A stretch of DNA of 64,000 nucleotides from assembly GCA_964646815.1 (NCBI GenBank), contig CAZYFH010000011.1, positions 27,985-91,984 on the forward strand. Reading direction: 5' to 3'. Every line of letters begins with the position of its first letter. The first letter of the stretch is position 1. The notes under the pieces are model-generated. The model had not been told where the DNA came from. It saw only the letters and a program-made list of their open reading frames with translations, and did no database searches. The stretch is from CAZYFH01 sp964646815. GTDB taxonomy: Bacteria; Acidobacteriota; Vicinamibacteria; Vicinamibacterales; UBA8438. Below, one piece after another: positions 35,863 through 44,536 of the stretch. Made by a program: the position numbers and the translations under genes.

Positions 35863-38800
35863 ATGTTCAACAAGCCGCTGCTGACGGGAAGCCGGGATGA
35901 GATCCTCCGCGCGATTCGGCATGTGCGGAATCGATGGCGCCTCCGGGTGGCGTTGCGCGGCGTGGCGGTGCTGGTCGCCGCCGCCCTCGGCACGTTGCTG
36001 ATCTCTTCCTACGGCCTGGAGCTCTTCAGGTTCAGCTCGGAAGCGATCATCGCGTTTCGGATCTTGACCCTGTTGGCGCTCCTGGGTCTGGGTTGGTGGT
36101 TCTTCGTGCGACCCATCTCTCAGCGGGTGTCCGATGAGCGCGTCGCGCTCTATCTCGAAGAGCACGAGCCGTCGCTGCAGGCCGCTGTGTTGAGCGCGGT
36201 CGAGGAGAGCAAGAAGGGCGCGCGCGAGGCGACACCAGACCATTCGCCCGAGATGGTGCGCGAACTCATCGATTCGGCTGTCGCGAAGATCCGGGACATC
36301 GACATGGGGCGGGGTGTTGAGCAGCGGCAGCTCAAGACCTCGTCGAGCCTGCTGGTGGCCGCCGGTCTCGCAGCGGTGCTCCTGATCGTGTTCGGGCCGG
36401 CGTATCTGCGGCACGGAGTCTCGGCGCTGCTCTCGATGGGGAGCGTCACGGCGGCCAGCCCGTATCAGATCGAGGTGCTGCCCGGTGATGCGACGGTGGC
36501 CAAGGGCTCGGACCAGACCGTCACTGCGCGCTTGCTTGGCTTCGAGTCGGATGAAGTCGACCTTCTCATGCGTGCCGGTGCCGACGGCGCGTTCGAGCGC
36601 TTGCCGTTGCTGCCCATCGAGAACGAACAGGGTGAGTTGGAAGCGGGGATGTTTGAGGTGCTGCTGTTCGATCTCCAGCAGCCAACCGACTACTTCGTCG
36701 AGTCGGTCGGGGTCGAATCGCCGACCTTCACGCTCGACGTGATCGACCTGCCCTACGTCGAGCGGCTTGAGCTCGAATACCACTTCCCGGCGTACACCGG
36801 CCTGGAGCCGCGGCTCATCGAAGACGGCGGCGACATTGCCGTTCTGGGCGGCACCGAGGTTCACTTGCGCGCCATACCGACGATGGGGACCGCCGGCGGT
36901 GAGCTGGTGTTCGACGAAGAGAATCGGGCCACCCTCGTCGTGGATACGGAGGGGGCGCTCGCGGCCACCTTCACTGTGGAGCAGGAAGGCTTCTACCGAG
37001 TCGACCTGCAGGCGCCCGACGGGAAGCTCATCACGGCGTCACCGCAGTACACGATCGACGTCTTGACGGACCAGCCGCCCTCGGTGATGTTCGTCCGACC
37101 GGGGCGCGATACCACGGCCAGTGCCATCGAGGAGATGTTCGTCGAAGCGCGCGCCGACGACGATTTCGGGCTCCGCAACCTTGACCTCGTCTACTCGGTC
37201 AACGGCGGCCCCGAGCAATCGGTTGGTTTGTACGACGGGAGTGACACCACGCTCAAGGAGGTGTCGGCTGGGCACACCTTCTTCCTCGAGGAGCTTGAAC
37301 TCGAGCCGGGAGACTTTCTCTCCTACTACGCGCGCGCGACCGACCGTAACCTTGCGCAGCAGAACGCGGATATCAAGAGCGACCTGTACTTCATTCAGGT
37401 TCGCCGCTTCAGCCGAGACTTCCGTGCGCAGCAGTCGCAGGGTGGGGGCGGTGGTGGGGCGGGCGGCGGAGCCGATCCGCGCGCCCTCTCGGAAGCGCAG
37501 CGCGAGATCATCTCCGCCACGTTCAATGTGATCCGCGATCGGGACACGTTCACCGGCGACGAACTCCAGGAGAACGTGGTGTTTCTGACCCTGGCGCAGG
37601 GCCGGTTGCGCGAGCAGGTCGAGACGCTCCTGCGGCGCATGAACAGCCGCGTCATGCCGGCTGATCCGGCGTTCAGGCGCATCACAGAGATCCTGCCCCA
37701 GGCGGCCGACGCGATGCGTGCCGCGGAGGCGGAGCTGCAAGGCCAGGACGCCGACGCAGCGCTCCCACACGAGCAGCGGTCGCTGCAGGCCCTGCAGCGT
37801 GCAGAAGAGGCCTACGAAGAAGTAATCGTCACGATGGGTGGCGGTGGCGGTGGCGGTGGCGGCGGTGGCCGTCAGGCCGCAGAGGATCTCGCCGACCTGT
37901 TCGAGCTCGAGCTCGACAAGCTCCGCAACCAGTACGAGACACTCCAGCGCGGTCAGCAGCAGCAGGCCGACAACACTGTCGACGAGCTAATGGAGCGTCT
38001 GCGCGAACTGGCGCGTCGTCAGGAGCGTGAAGCGGAGCGTCAGCGGCGCCGCGCGCGTGGCCAGCAATCGACGCAGGGGGGTGGCGCCGGTCAGCGTGCA
38101 TTGGCCGAGGAAGCGGAGGAAGCTGCCCGTCGGCTCGAGCGGCTCGCGCGCGAGGAGAACTCGCCGCAGATGATGGACGCTGCCCGACGGCTACAGGAGG
38201 CCGCCGATGCGATGCGGCGCGCCGCCGCCAATAGCGATAACCTCGGCTTCGCCGAGGCGGGGGCCGCGCTCGACCGGCTGCGGGAGGTGCAGGAGCGGCT
38301 GCAGGGCGAGCAGACGGGCCGGCTGCAGCGTGACATCCAGGACCAGCTGCGTCGGGCCAACCGGCTCGCCGACGAGCAGCGGGAGATGGCGTCAGACGTC
38401 AGCGGCTTGCCGGGTATGGCCGATCAGGATCGCATGGAGCAACAGCGCCGCCTGATGGAGCGGAAGGACCAGATGGAAGGCGAAGTTGCCGACCTGGAGC
38501 GGCAGATCGATTCGACCTCGGCGGAATTCAGGCGTGACGAGCGCGACGCGTCGCAGCGTCTTCAGGAAGCTGCGGGCAGTATTCGCGACAACAAGCTCAA
38601 GGAGAAGATTCGCTACTCGCGGGGCTTGATCCGCAGTCGCCCGGGCGAAACCGCCAACGCCTTCGAATCGGAGATCGGCAGCGACATCGGCGAGCTCGCT
38701 GAGAAGCTCGCCGAGGCCGCGGCGGCCGTTGGCAAATCGGACGGCGATCGGATGGCCCAGGCGCTCGACCAGACGCGCGACCTCATGCGGAGTCTCGAGT

Positions 38801-39339
38801 CGCTCGACCATCGCATGTGGCAGGAGGGCCAGGAATCGCAGGACGGCCAGCAGAGCCAGCAAGGTGAACAGGGCCAGCAAGGTCAGCAAGGTCAGCAGGG
38901 CCAAGGCGGCCAGCGGGGTGACGGGGACGCCTGGGGCGGGCCGTTCGGCGGTCGGTACGGGTACGGCGACCGTCGGCCCGGGACGACCGAGTGGGCCCCG
39001 GACGACATTCGGCAGTGGCAGCGGGAGTACCGGGAACGCGCGGGGGAAGCGGACGAGCTGAGGCGCATGCTTGAGCAGGAGGCCTTCGCTGCCGCCGATC
39101 TGCGCGACATCATCGAGCGGATGCGGGAGCTCGACAACCTGCGCAACTACCAGGACCCCGAGGAAATTGCCCGGTTGCAATCGTTCGTTCTCGAAGAGCT
39201 GAAGCGATTCGAGTACCGCCTACGACGCGAGATCAGTGAGGAAAGCGAGGAGCTCTTTCTCGCCGGCAACGAGGAGATGCCCGCCGAGTTCCGCGAGCTG
39301 GTTGAAGAGTATTTTCGGGCGCTGTCCGAGGAGCAGTGA
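35863..39339 (+). CDS. DUF4175-like membrane protein with long coiled coils
   Basis: 1158 residues. Three N-terminal helices (about 31-50, 64-85 and 163-180) enclose a short cytoplasmic coil. A periplasmic beta-rich part follows to about residue 520, then a very long charged helical region rich in Gln, Arg, Glu and Ala. It is broken by Gly tracts (near 527-537 and 11 Gly at 659-669) and a Gln/Gly repeat near 985-1016. This is the DUF4175 layout. It probably spans the periplasm as a rod. It lies 112 bp after the BatA-like gene on the same strand and is likely part of the same envelope machine. Confidence 0.85.
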   Translation: MFNKPLLTGSRDEILRAIRHVRNRWRLRVALRGVAVLVAAALGTLLISSYGLELFRFSSEAIIAFRILTLLALLGLGWWFFVRPISQRVSDERVALYLEEHEPSLQAAVLSAVEESKKGAREATPDHSPEMVRELIDSAVAKIRDIDMGRGVEQRQLKTSSSLLVAAGLAAVLLIVFGPAYLRHGVSALLSMGSVTAASPYQIEVLPGDATVAKGSDQTVTARLLGFESDEVDLLMRAGADGAFERLPLLPIENEQGELEAGMFEVLLFDLQQPTDYFVESVGVESPTFTLDVIDLPYVERLELEYHFPAYTGLEPRLIEDGGDIAVLGGTEVHLRAIPTMGTAGGELVFDEENRATLVVDTEGALAATFTVEQEGFYRVDLQAPDGKLITASPQYTIDVLTDQPPSVMFVRPGRDTTASAIEEMFVEARADDDFGLRNLDLVYSVNGGPEQSVGLYDGSDTTLKEVSAGHTFFLEELELEPGDFLSYYARATDRNLAQQNADIKSDLYFIQVRRFSRDFRAQQSQGGGGGGAGGGADPRALSEAQREIISATFNVIRDRDTFTGDELQENVVFLTLAQGRLREQVETLLRRMNSRVMPADPAFRRITEILPQAADAMRAAEAELQGQDADAALPHEQRSLQALQRAEEAYEEVIVTMGGGGGGGGGGGRQAAEDLADLFELELDKLRNQYETLQRGQQQQADNTVDELMERLRELARRQEREAERQRRRARGQQSTQGGGAGQRALAEEAEEAARRLERLAREENSPQMMDAARRLQEAADAMRRAAANSDNLGFAEAGAALDRLREVQERLQGEQTGRLQRDIQDQLRRANRLADEQREMASDVSGLPGMADQDRMEQQRRLMERKDQMEGEVADLERQIDSTSAEFRRDERDASQRLQEAAGSIRDNKLKEKIRYSRGLIRSRPGETANAFESEIGSDIGELAEKLAEAAAAVGKSDGDRMAQALDQTRDLMRSLESLDHRMWQEGQESQDGQQSQQGEQGQQGQQGQQGQGGQRGDGDAWGGPFGGRYGYGDRRPGTTEWAPDDIRQWQREYRERAGEADELRRMLEQEAFAAADLRDIIERMRELDNLRNYQDPEEIARLQSFVLEELKRFEYRLRREISEESEELFLAGNEEMPAEFRELVEEYFRALSEEQ
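37837..37869 (+). repeat. GGT/GGC tract coding for 11 glycines
   Basis: A run of alternating GGT and GGC codons inside the DUF4175 gene encodes 11 consecutive glycines between two helical segments. It is a likely slippage site and a flexible hinge in the protein. Confidence 0.85.
38820..38912 (+). repeat. Imperfect GGCCAGCAA repeat coding for Gln/Gly
   Basis: About ten imperfect 9-bp units (GGCCAGCAA, GGTCAGCAA, GGCCAGCAG) encode a Gln/Gly-rich low-complexity segment at residues 985-1016 of the DUF4175 protein. The units stay in frame, so this is coding, not a CRISPR array. Confidence 0.85.
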
Positions 39340-39369
39340 CGCGCGTCGCGGCCGGGCTTCCAGGATTAC

Positions 39370-39390
39370 GGTTCCGGGTTCCCGGTTCGA
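39370..39390. repeat. GGTTCNN heptamer repeat, three units
   Basis: GGTTCCG, GGTTCCC and GGTTCGA follow one another with 7-bp spacing between the DUF4175 gene and the next DUF4159 gene. Same unit type as at 27405 and 31613. Confidence 0.75.
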
Positions 39391-39465
39391 TTTGACGCAA
39401 TGACCGCGGGTCGCCTCGGTGTGGCCGACGCTGGGCCATTCATCGTTCGATGAGGGGCGGAGACG

Positions 39466-40296
39466 GTGCGGAATAGGCTGACCGCGTGTGTCGTGCTGGT
39501 GGCGTTGGCCGTCGGCGCGTCGGCCTTGGCGCAGCGCCCGTGGGGCCGCGGCGGCTGGTACCGGATGCCTCCAAAGTACCCCGTTGCCGAGCCGGTCCAT
39601 CGCGATTTCACGTTCTCCCGCATCCTCTACCAGAGCGATCGCCGCGAGCCCGGTGGCCAGGGCTGGTACACCGACTACCCCACGGCCGACCAGAACCTGA
39701 TGATCCGGCTGTCAGAGCTGACGACGACGCACGTCGGGTTCGATGAGCACGATGAGCCGGACCATGTGGTCCTGCGGCTGACCGACGAGGCCCTCTTCAA
39801 CTACCCGTTCATCTTCATGTCGGACGTCGGCACGCTCTGGCTCGACGACATCGAGGCGCGCCGGCTCCGGGACTATCTCCTGAAGGGCGGGTTCCTCTGG
39901 GTCGACGACTTCTGGGGTCCCCACGCGTGGGAGCAGTGGATGGGTGAGATCGGCAAGGCGCTGCCACCGAGCGAATATTCGGTCTTCGATATCCCGTTCA
40001 ACCATCCGATCCACCGTGTCATGTTCGAGGTGACGCATATCCCGCAGATTCCGTCGATTCAACACTGGCGCCGGAGTGGCGGCGCCACGACGTCGGAGCG
40101 GGGTACACGAAGCGACGAGGTGCACTTCAGGGGCATCGCGGACGCGGCGGGTCGACTCCTCGTGCTGATGAGCCACAACACAGACATCGCTGACGGGTGG
40201 GAGCGTGAAGGGGAGGACTACGACTTCTTCTACCGGTTCTCGATCAACGCATACGCCGTCGGGATCAACGCGGTCATCCACGCGATGACCCATTGA
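39466..40296 (+). CDS. DUF4159-domain exported protein
   Basis: 276 residues. A signal peptide (LTACVVLVALAVGASALAQ) precedes the DUF4159 domain: PKYPVAEPVHRDFTFSRILYQS, GWYTDYPTADQNLMIRLSEL, YPFIFMSDVGTLWLDDIEARR, YLLKGGFLWVDDFWGP, SHNTDIADGWEREGEDYDFF and the end INAVIHAMTH. It is closest to the broken copy at 23134 and is its intact reference. GTG 39466 follows GGGGCGGAG. The stop overlaps the TTG start of the esterase that follows. Confidence 0.9.
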   Translation: MRNRLTACVVLVALAVGASALAQRPWGRGGWYRMPPKYPVAEPVHRDFTFSRILYQSDRREPGGQGWYTDYPTADQNLMIRLSELTTTHVGFDEHDEPDHVVLRLTDEALFNYPFIFMSDVGTLWLDDIEARRLRDYLLKGGFLWVDDFWGPHAWEQWMGEIGKALPPSEYSVFDIPFNHPIHRVMFEVTHIPQIPSIQHWRRSGGATTSERGTRSDEVHFRGIADAAGRLLVLMSHNTDIADGWEREGEDYDFFYRFSINAYAVGINAVIHAMTH

Positions 40297-41015
40297 TCGC
40301 CTTCCATGGACCAACAACCCTGACGTCGACCCCCCAGCTGGAGACGCTCGAGATCGAGCCCGATGGACCCGCCACCGCGTCCGTGATTTGGATGCACGGG
40401 TTGGGGGCTGACGCGCACGACTTCTACGGGATTCCCCCGCAGCTCGGTTTGCCTGAGAACCTACGCGTCCGCTACGTCTTTCCGAATGCGCCGCAAATTC
40501 CGGTGACGATCAACAGGGGGCTGATCATGCGCGCGTGGTACGACGTGACCGGGTTCGACCGGCGCGGGGAAGACGAGGCGCGAATCCGGCAGTCGACCGA
40601 ATCAATCGGACAGCTCGTGGCGCGGGAAATCGAGCGGGGGGTGTCGGCGAATCGTATCGTGCTCGGCGGCTTCTCGCAGGGCGGTGCGATGGCGCTTTTC
40701 GCCGGGCTCCGTTATCCGGAAGCACTGGCTGGCATCATGTGCCTGTCCGGATACCTGCTACTGCCAGACACCTTAACGGCCGAGGGCGCGCTGGCGAGCC
40801 GAGCTGTGCCGATCTTTCAGGCACATGGCACCAAGGACGCCGTCGTGCCCCAAGCCCTCGGTCTCAGCAGCTGTGAGACCCTCGTGGCGGCCGGATACCC
40901 GGTCGACTGGCACGAGTACCAGATGGCGCACCAGGTCTGCCCAGAGGAGGTGCGTGACGTCGGAGACTGGCTGACGGGACTGCTCGCGGCGAACGAGATC
41001 GGCAGCGACCCGTAA
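40293..41015 (+). CDS. Phospholipase/carboxylesterase (alpha/beta hydrolase)
   Basis: 240 residues of the acyl-protein thioesterase/carboxylesterase family. The oxyanion-loop region VIWMHGLGADAHDFYG, nucleophile S128 in GGFSQGGAMA, acid D182 in GTKDAVVP and base H213 in MAHQVCPEE form a complete catalytic triad. There is no signal peptide, so it acts in the cytoplasm on short-chain or lysophospholipid esters. Start TTG 40293 overlaps the DUF4159 stop (TTGA); no better start is in frame. Whether it shares a role with the DUF4159 cluster is unclear. Confidence 0.9.
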   Translation: MIAFHGPTTLTSTPQLETLEIEPDGPATASVIWMHGLGADAHDFYGIPPQLGLPENLRVRYVFPNAPQIPVTINRGLIMRAWYDVTGFDRRGEDEARIRQSTESIGQLVAREIERGVSANRIVLGGFSQGGAMALFAGLRYPEALAGIMCLSGYLLLPDTLTAEGALASRAVPIFQAHGTKDAVVPQALGLSSCETLVAAGYPVDWHEYQMAHQVCPEEVRDVGDWLTGLLAANEIGSDP

Positions 41016-41021
41016 TCTCGA

Positions 41022-41209
41022 GCGAACCTCGGTCGCTTGCACTGTTCCCAGTGATGGCCGTTGTCGTCGCCCAAATCCCTGAACCACCGACCGCCGGACC
41101 TGGCCTCGAGGACCATGGGGAGCGGCGCGCCGTCCGGCGTTACGCTTGCCGGGCCCATCTGTTGCAGTCGTGCCTCGAAGCTTTTGTCGGTCGGCGCTTT
41201 GATGCGGAT
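41022..41209 (-). pseudogene. Relic of an SRPBCC/AHSA1-family gene
   Basis: A minus-strand frame from 41209 reads IRIKAPTDKSFEARLQQMGP, then GAPLPMVLEARSGGRWFRDL and GDDNGHHW. This is the N-terminal part of AHSA1/SRPBCC proteins, which usually run KAPxxxVFxAL, PGGRWYRDLGDxxGHLWGHV. After HHW the frame loses residues (EQCKRPRF where GHVQxIKxP is expected) and the remaining two thirds of the domain are missing. The first codons have no start. It lies between the esterase and the DHDPS-like gene. Confidence 0.75.
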
Positions 41210-41236
41210 CTCCTCTTAAGCGTCAGGTCCTTCTGC

Positions 41237-42217
41237 CTAGGCTCGGAAGAGGGGTCGAAGCGCGTCGAGACGGTACTCGATCTCGGCGATCTGATCGCCT
41301 GAAAACGTGTAGTCGCCGCGCCGGGACCTGCTGGTCTTGAAGATCCCGCGTCGCTTCAGCACGTACAGCCTGACGCCGGGGATCGACTGGTCGAGGTTGA
41401 GCATCAGCAACAGCTTGCCGAACAGGTCGCGCAGTGCCTCAGGCTCGCCGGCGACGTGATGTTCCCAGAGCCGCGCGTAGATGTCGGCGTACATCGCGCC
41501 ACCGGTCATGACGCCGTCCATCCCGAGCCGCATTTCGTACAGCCACTGGCGCCCGAAGGCGGCGCCGAAGATCGCCTTGATGGTCTGCGGCCGATGCGGC
41601 GCGAGAGCGAGCATCCGTCTGTGCACGGGCTCGCGCTCTTCCTTGACGTAGGCGAGGTTCGGGAACTCCTTCGCCATCCCGACTATGAACTCGACACTCG
41701 GGACAACATCGGGCGCGCCGCCGCTGGTCTGGAAAAAGATCGGCCGGTCGGTGACATCACACAGTGCGGCGTAATAGGCACGGAAATCGTCGAGTGAGGT
41801 CGCCTGGGTCGGCGGGATGGCGATCATGCCGTCCGGTGCGAGCGCCTCCGCGTAGCGTGCGTACTCCAGCATTCCCTCGGTATCGTCACCCTGGACTCCG
41901 AGAACGAGCGCCGGCCGTGTATCCTCGGCGGCCTCGGCCAACACGTCGAACCCGCGGAGCCGTTCGGTCTTCGACAGGTAGCGTTGCTCGCTCGAATTTT
42001 GCGGCCAGACCAGCCCGTGGACGCCGCACCGGTCGAGAAACCGAACCTGGCTGGCGAGGTCGTCGTAATCCACCTTGTTGGCGGTGGTGTACGGCGTGCT
42101 CAGGATGATGAACGCGCCGCGCATCGACGTGGCCGCGCCCGCCGGTCGCGGAAGATGGGGGAGCAACGTGGCTGCCCCGATCATGTTCAACCACTGACGA
42201 CGGGTGTAGGTATTCAT
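41237..42217 (-). CDS. Exported dihydrodipicolinate synthase-family protein
   Basis: A 326-residue TIM-barrel aldolase-type protein with a signal segment (TRRQWLNMIGAATLLPHLP, twin-arginine-like). The Schiff-base lysine is K192 in LAYVKEEREP. The usual GTTGE loop is replaced by PQNSSE, and the Tyr of the YNxP motif is replaced (FFQTSGG, 161-167), so it is not DapA; an exported lyase for a sugar acid or another oxo-acid is possible. The ATG at 42217 with GGAGAT upstream is chosen over a longer frame. It is divergent from the prolyl oligopeptidase gene, with a shared 228-bp promoter region. Confidence 0.85.
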   Translation of the reverse strand: MNTYTRRQWLNMIGAATLLPHLPRPAGAATSMRGAFIILSTPYTTANKVDYDDLASQVRFLDRCGVHGLVWPQNSSEQRYLSKTERLRGFDVLAEAAEDTRPALVLGVQGDDTEGMLEYARYAEALAPDGMIAIPPTQATSLDDFRAYYAALCDVTDRPIFFQTSGGAPDVVPSVEFIVGMAKEFPNLAYVKEEREPVHRRMLALAPHRPQTIKAIFGAAFGRQWLYEMRLGMDGVMTGGAMYADIYARLWEHHVAGEPEALRDLFGKLLLMLNLDQSIPGVRLYVLKRRGIFKTSRSRRGDYTFSGDQIAEIEYRLDALRPLFRA

Positions 42218-42445
42218 GGGATCTCCATTCGTGGCGGAGTCTATCCCACCCCGAGTCGGAGCTTGTCTGGTCGCGCACATCTGGCGAGCCGAAGCCACAC
42301 CACTCGGAACGCCGCACGACGTTCCCAAGGCGAGTCGGCTTCTGGAGGGATGCTCGAGACCAGCCCCGGGGTTGCGAGTTGCGTCCAATCAGCGCGCGGA
42401 AAATGCGCTAGGCTGTTGTCTTCGAACCGCGCTACGGAGTAGCCC

Positions 42446-44536
42446 ATGTCCACTGTGTCTCGTATCGCAACGCTCGTCGGCGTGGCGCTACTTGTCAGCT
42501 GTGCCGGAGAGGAGCCTGGAGTCACTGTGCCATCGCCGCCGCACACAGAGGCGCACGACGTCGTCGACACGCTGCACGGGGTGGCGGTTGCTGACCCGTA
42601 CCGCTGGCTGGAAGACCAGGAGGCGCCCGCCACGCGTGCGTGGATTGAGGAGCAGAACGCGTACACCGATATGGTGTTGCACCAGCTTCCGGGTCGCGAC
42701 GAGCTTCGCTCGATCGCCGGTACCGTGCTGGAGCGGGACGCGATCGGGCTCCCGTACGAACGCGGCGGCCGCTATTTCTACCGTAAGCGGCGCGCCGACG
42801 AGGACCTCGACGTGATCTACGTGCGTGATGGGGCCGACGGCCATGAACGCGCGCTGATCGATCCGCATCCGATGAGTGCGGACCATACGGTCAGCGTCGA
42901 GTTGCTGGAGCTGTCGATGGACGGCTCGCTGGTCGTGTACGCCGTTCGTGACGGCGGGGTCGACGAGGTGTCAATCCGAATTCGTGATGTCGAGACCCAC
43001 GAGGACCTGGCTGACGTGCTCCCGGCAGCGCGATACGGGAACGTGAGCCTCACGCCGGACAAGCGCGGCTTCTACTACGAACGCTATGGCGACGTGCCGC
43101 CGCGCGTTATGTATCACGCTATCGGGTCGACACCGGCCGATGACCGCGTCTTGTTTGGCGAAGGCTACGAGCGCCACCACATCCCGGTCACACTGCTCTC
43201 GGACGACGGCCGATGGCTGCTAGTCCACATCATCGAGGGGTCGTCAGGGCCGACGGAGATTCACGTCAAGGACCTCGAGCGGGACACGCCGTTCGTGACG
43301 GCGATCGCCGACGGTGTGTCGGAGTCGTGGGCAGAGTTTGCGGGTGACTGGCTCGTGATCACGACCAACCTCGACGCCCCCAACAAGCGGGTCGTTCTGG
43401 CCGATCCCGCGAAGCCGACAGCCGAGCACTGGCAGGAGATCATCGCCGAGCGGGACGACGTCGTCGTTCAAGACGCGCGTGGACGCGGTGGTAAGTTGGC
43501 GGTCTCCTATCTTCAAGACGTCCAGCCCCGGGTCGCGATCCACGATCTGGACGGCACGCACCTGCGCGACATCGGCTTCGACACGATCGGGTCGGTCGGC
43601 GGAGGAGCGGGTCGCTGGAAGAGTATGGAGGCCTTCTTTACCTTCGAATCCTTTCACGTGCCGAGCACCATCTATCGGCATGACATCGAGACCGGCGACC
43701 AGTCCGTCTGGGCGAGCCTCGATGCGCCGGTCGACGCGTCGGCGTACGCCGTTGACCAGCTGTGGTACCGGTCGGCGGACGGGACCCGCGTGCCGATGTT
43801 CGTCGTTCGAGCCTCGGACGCCCCGCGCGACGGCACCAACCCGACCCTGCTGACCGGCTACGGGGGATTCAACCTCAGCCGCACGCCCGCGTTTTCCCCG
43901 ATGGTGGTGACCTGGCTCGAAGCCGGCGGCGTGTTCGCGCTGGCCAACATGCGTGGTGGGGGCGAATTTGGAGAGGCGTGGCACCAGGCGGGCATGCTTG
44001 AGCAGAAGCAGAACGTGTTCGACGATTTCATCGCGGCGGCGGAGCATCTCGTCGCCGAGGGCTACACGGCTCCCGCGCACCTCGCGATCCGCGGGGGCAG
44101 CAACGGCGGGCTCCTCGTCGGCGCCGTCTCGAACCAGCGCCCGGATCTGTTCGGTGCTGTCGTCTGCACCTATCCGTTGCTCGACATGGTGCGCTACCAC
44201 AAGTTCCTTGTCGCCAGCTTTTGGGTGCCGGAGTACGGATCGAGCGACGACCCGGATCAGTTCGCGTACATCCGAGCCTACTCGCCCTACCACAATGTCA
44301 TCGATGGCGGGCAGTATCCGGCGACGCTGTATCTCTCCGGTGACGGCGACACGCGCGTCGCGCCACTACATGCGCGGAAGATGACGGCTCTGATGCAGGC
44401 CACCAACGGCTCTCACAACCCGATCCTGCTGCGGTATCACACAGACGCCGGTCACTCCGGCGGCCAGCCGGTCAGCCAGCAGATCGACCAGATGGTCGAC
44501 GAGGTCAGCTTCATGATGTGGCAGGTCGGGACGTGA
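42446..44536 (+). CDS. Prolyl oligopeptidase (S9A) lipoprotein
   Basis: 696 residues. The N-terminal lipobox VALLVSC gives lipidated Cys19. A seven-bladed propeller (YRWLEDQEAPATRAWIEEQN near its start) precedes the alpha/beta hydrolase domain with catalytic S552 (RGGSNGG), D635 (GDGDTRVAP) and H670 (DAGHSGG), all present. It cleaves Pro-containing peptides in the periplasm. It overlaps the next gene, an M28 peptidase lipoprotein, suggesting a peptide-degrading pair. Confidence 0.95.
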   Translation: MSTVSRIATLVGVALLVSCAGEEPGVTVPSPPHTEAHDVVDTLHGVAVADPYRWLEDQEAPATRAWIEEQNAYTDMVLHQLPGRDELRSIAGTVLERDAIGLPYERGGRYFYRKRRADEDLDVIYVRDGADGHERALIDPHPMSADHTVSVELLELSMDGSLVVYAVRDGGVDEVSIRIRDVETHEDLADVLPAARYGNVSLTPDKRGFYYERYGDVPPRVMYHAIGSTPADDRVLFGEGYERHHIPVTLLSDDGRWLLVHIIEGSSGPTEIHVKDLERDTPFVTAIADGVSESWAEFAGDWLVITTNLDAPNKRVVLADPAKPTAEHWQEIIAERDDVVVQDARGRGGKLAVSYLQDVQPRVAIHDLDGTHLRDIGFDTIGSVGGGAGRWKSMEAFFTFESFHVPSTIYRHDIETGDQSVWASLDAPVDASAYAVDQLWYRSADGTRVPMFVVRASDAPRDGTNPTLLTGYGGFNLSRTPAFSPMVVTWLEAGGVFALANMRGGGEFGEAWHQAGMLEQKQNVFDDFIAAAEHLVAEGYTAPAHLAIRGGSNGGLLVGAVSNQRPDLFGAVVCTYPLLDMVRYHKFLVASFWVPEYGSSDDPDQFAYIRAYSPYHNVIDGGQYPATLYLSGDGDTRVAPLHARKMTALMQATNGSHNPILLRYHTDAGHSGGQPVSQQIDQMVDEVSFMMWQVGT

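Noticed and set aside
38820..38912. Short regular repeats suggesting a CRISPR array
   Set aside because: The units are 9 bp, without spacers, and encode an in-frame Gln/Gly segment of the DUF4175 protein.
41051..41302. 83-codon plus-strand ORF between the esterase and the DHDPS-like gene
   Set aside because: It is antisense to the SRPBCC relic and to the 3' end of the DHDPS-like gene, and has no features of its own.
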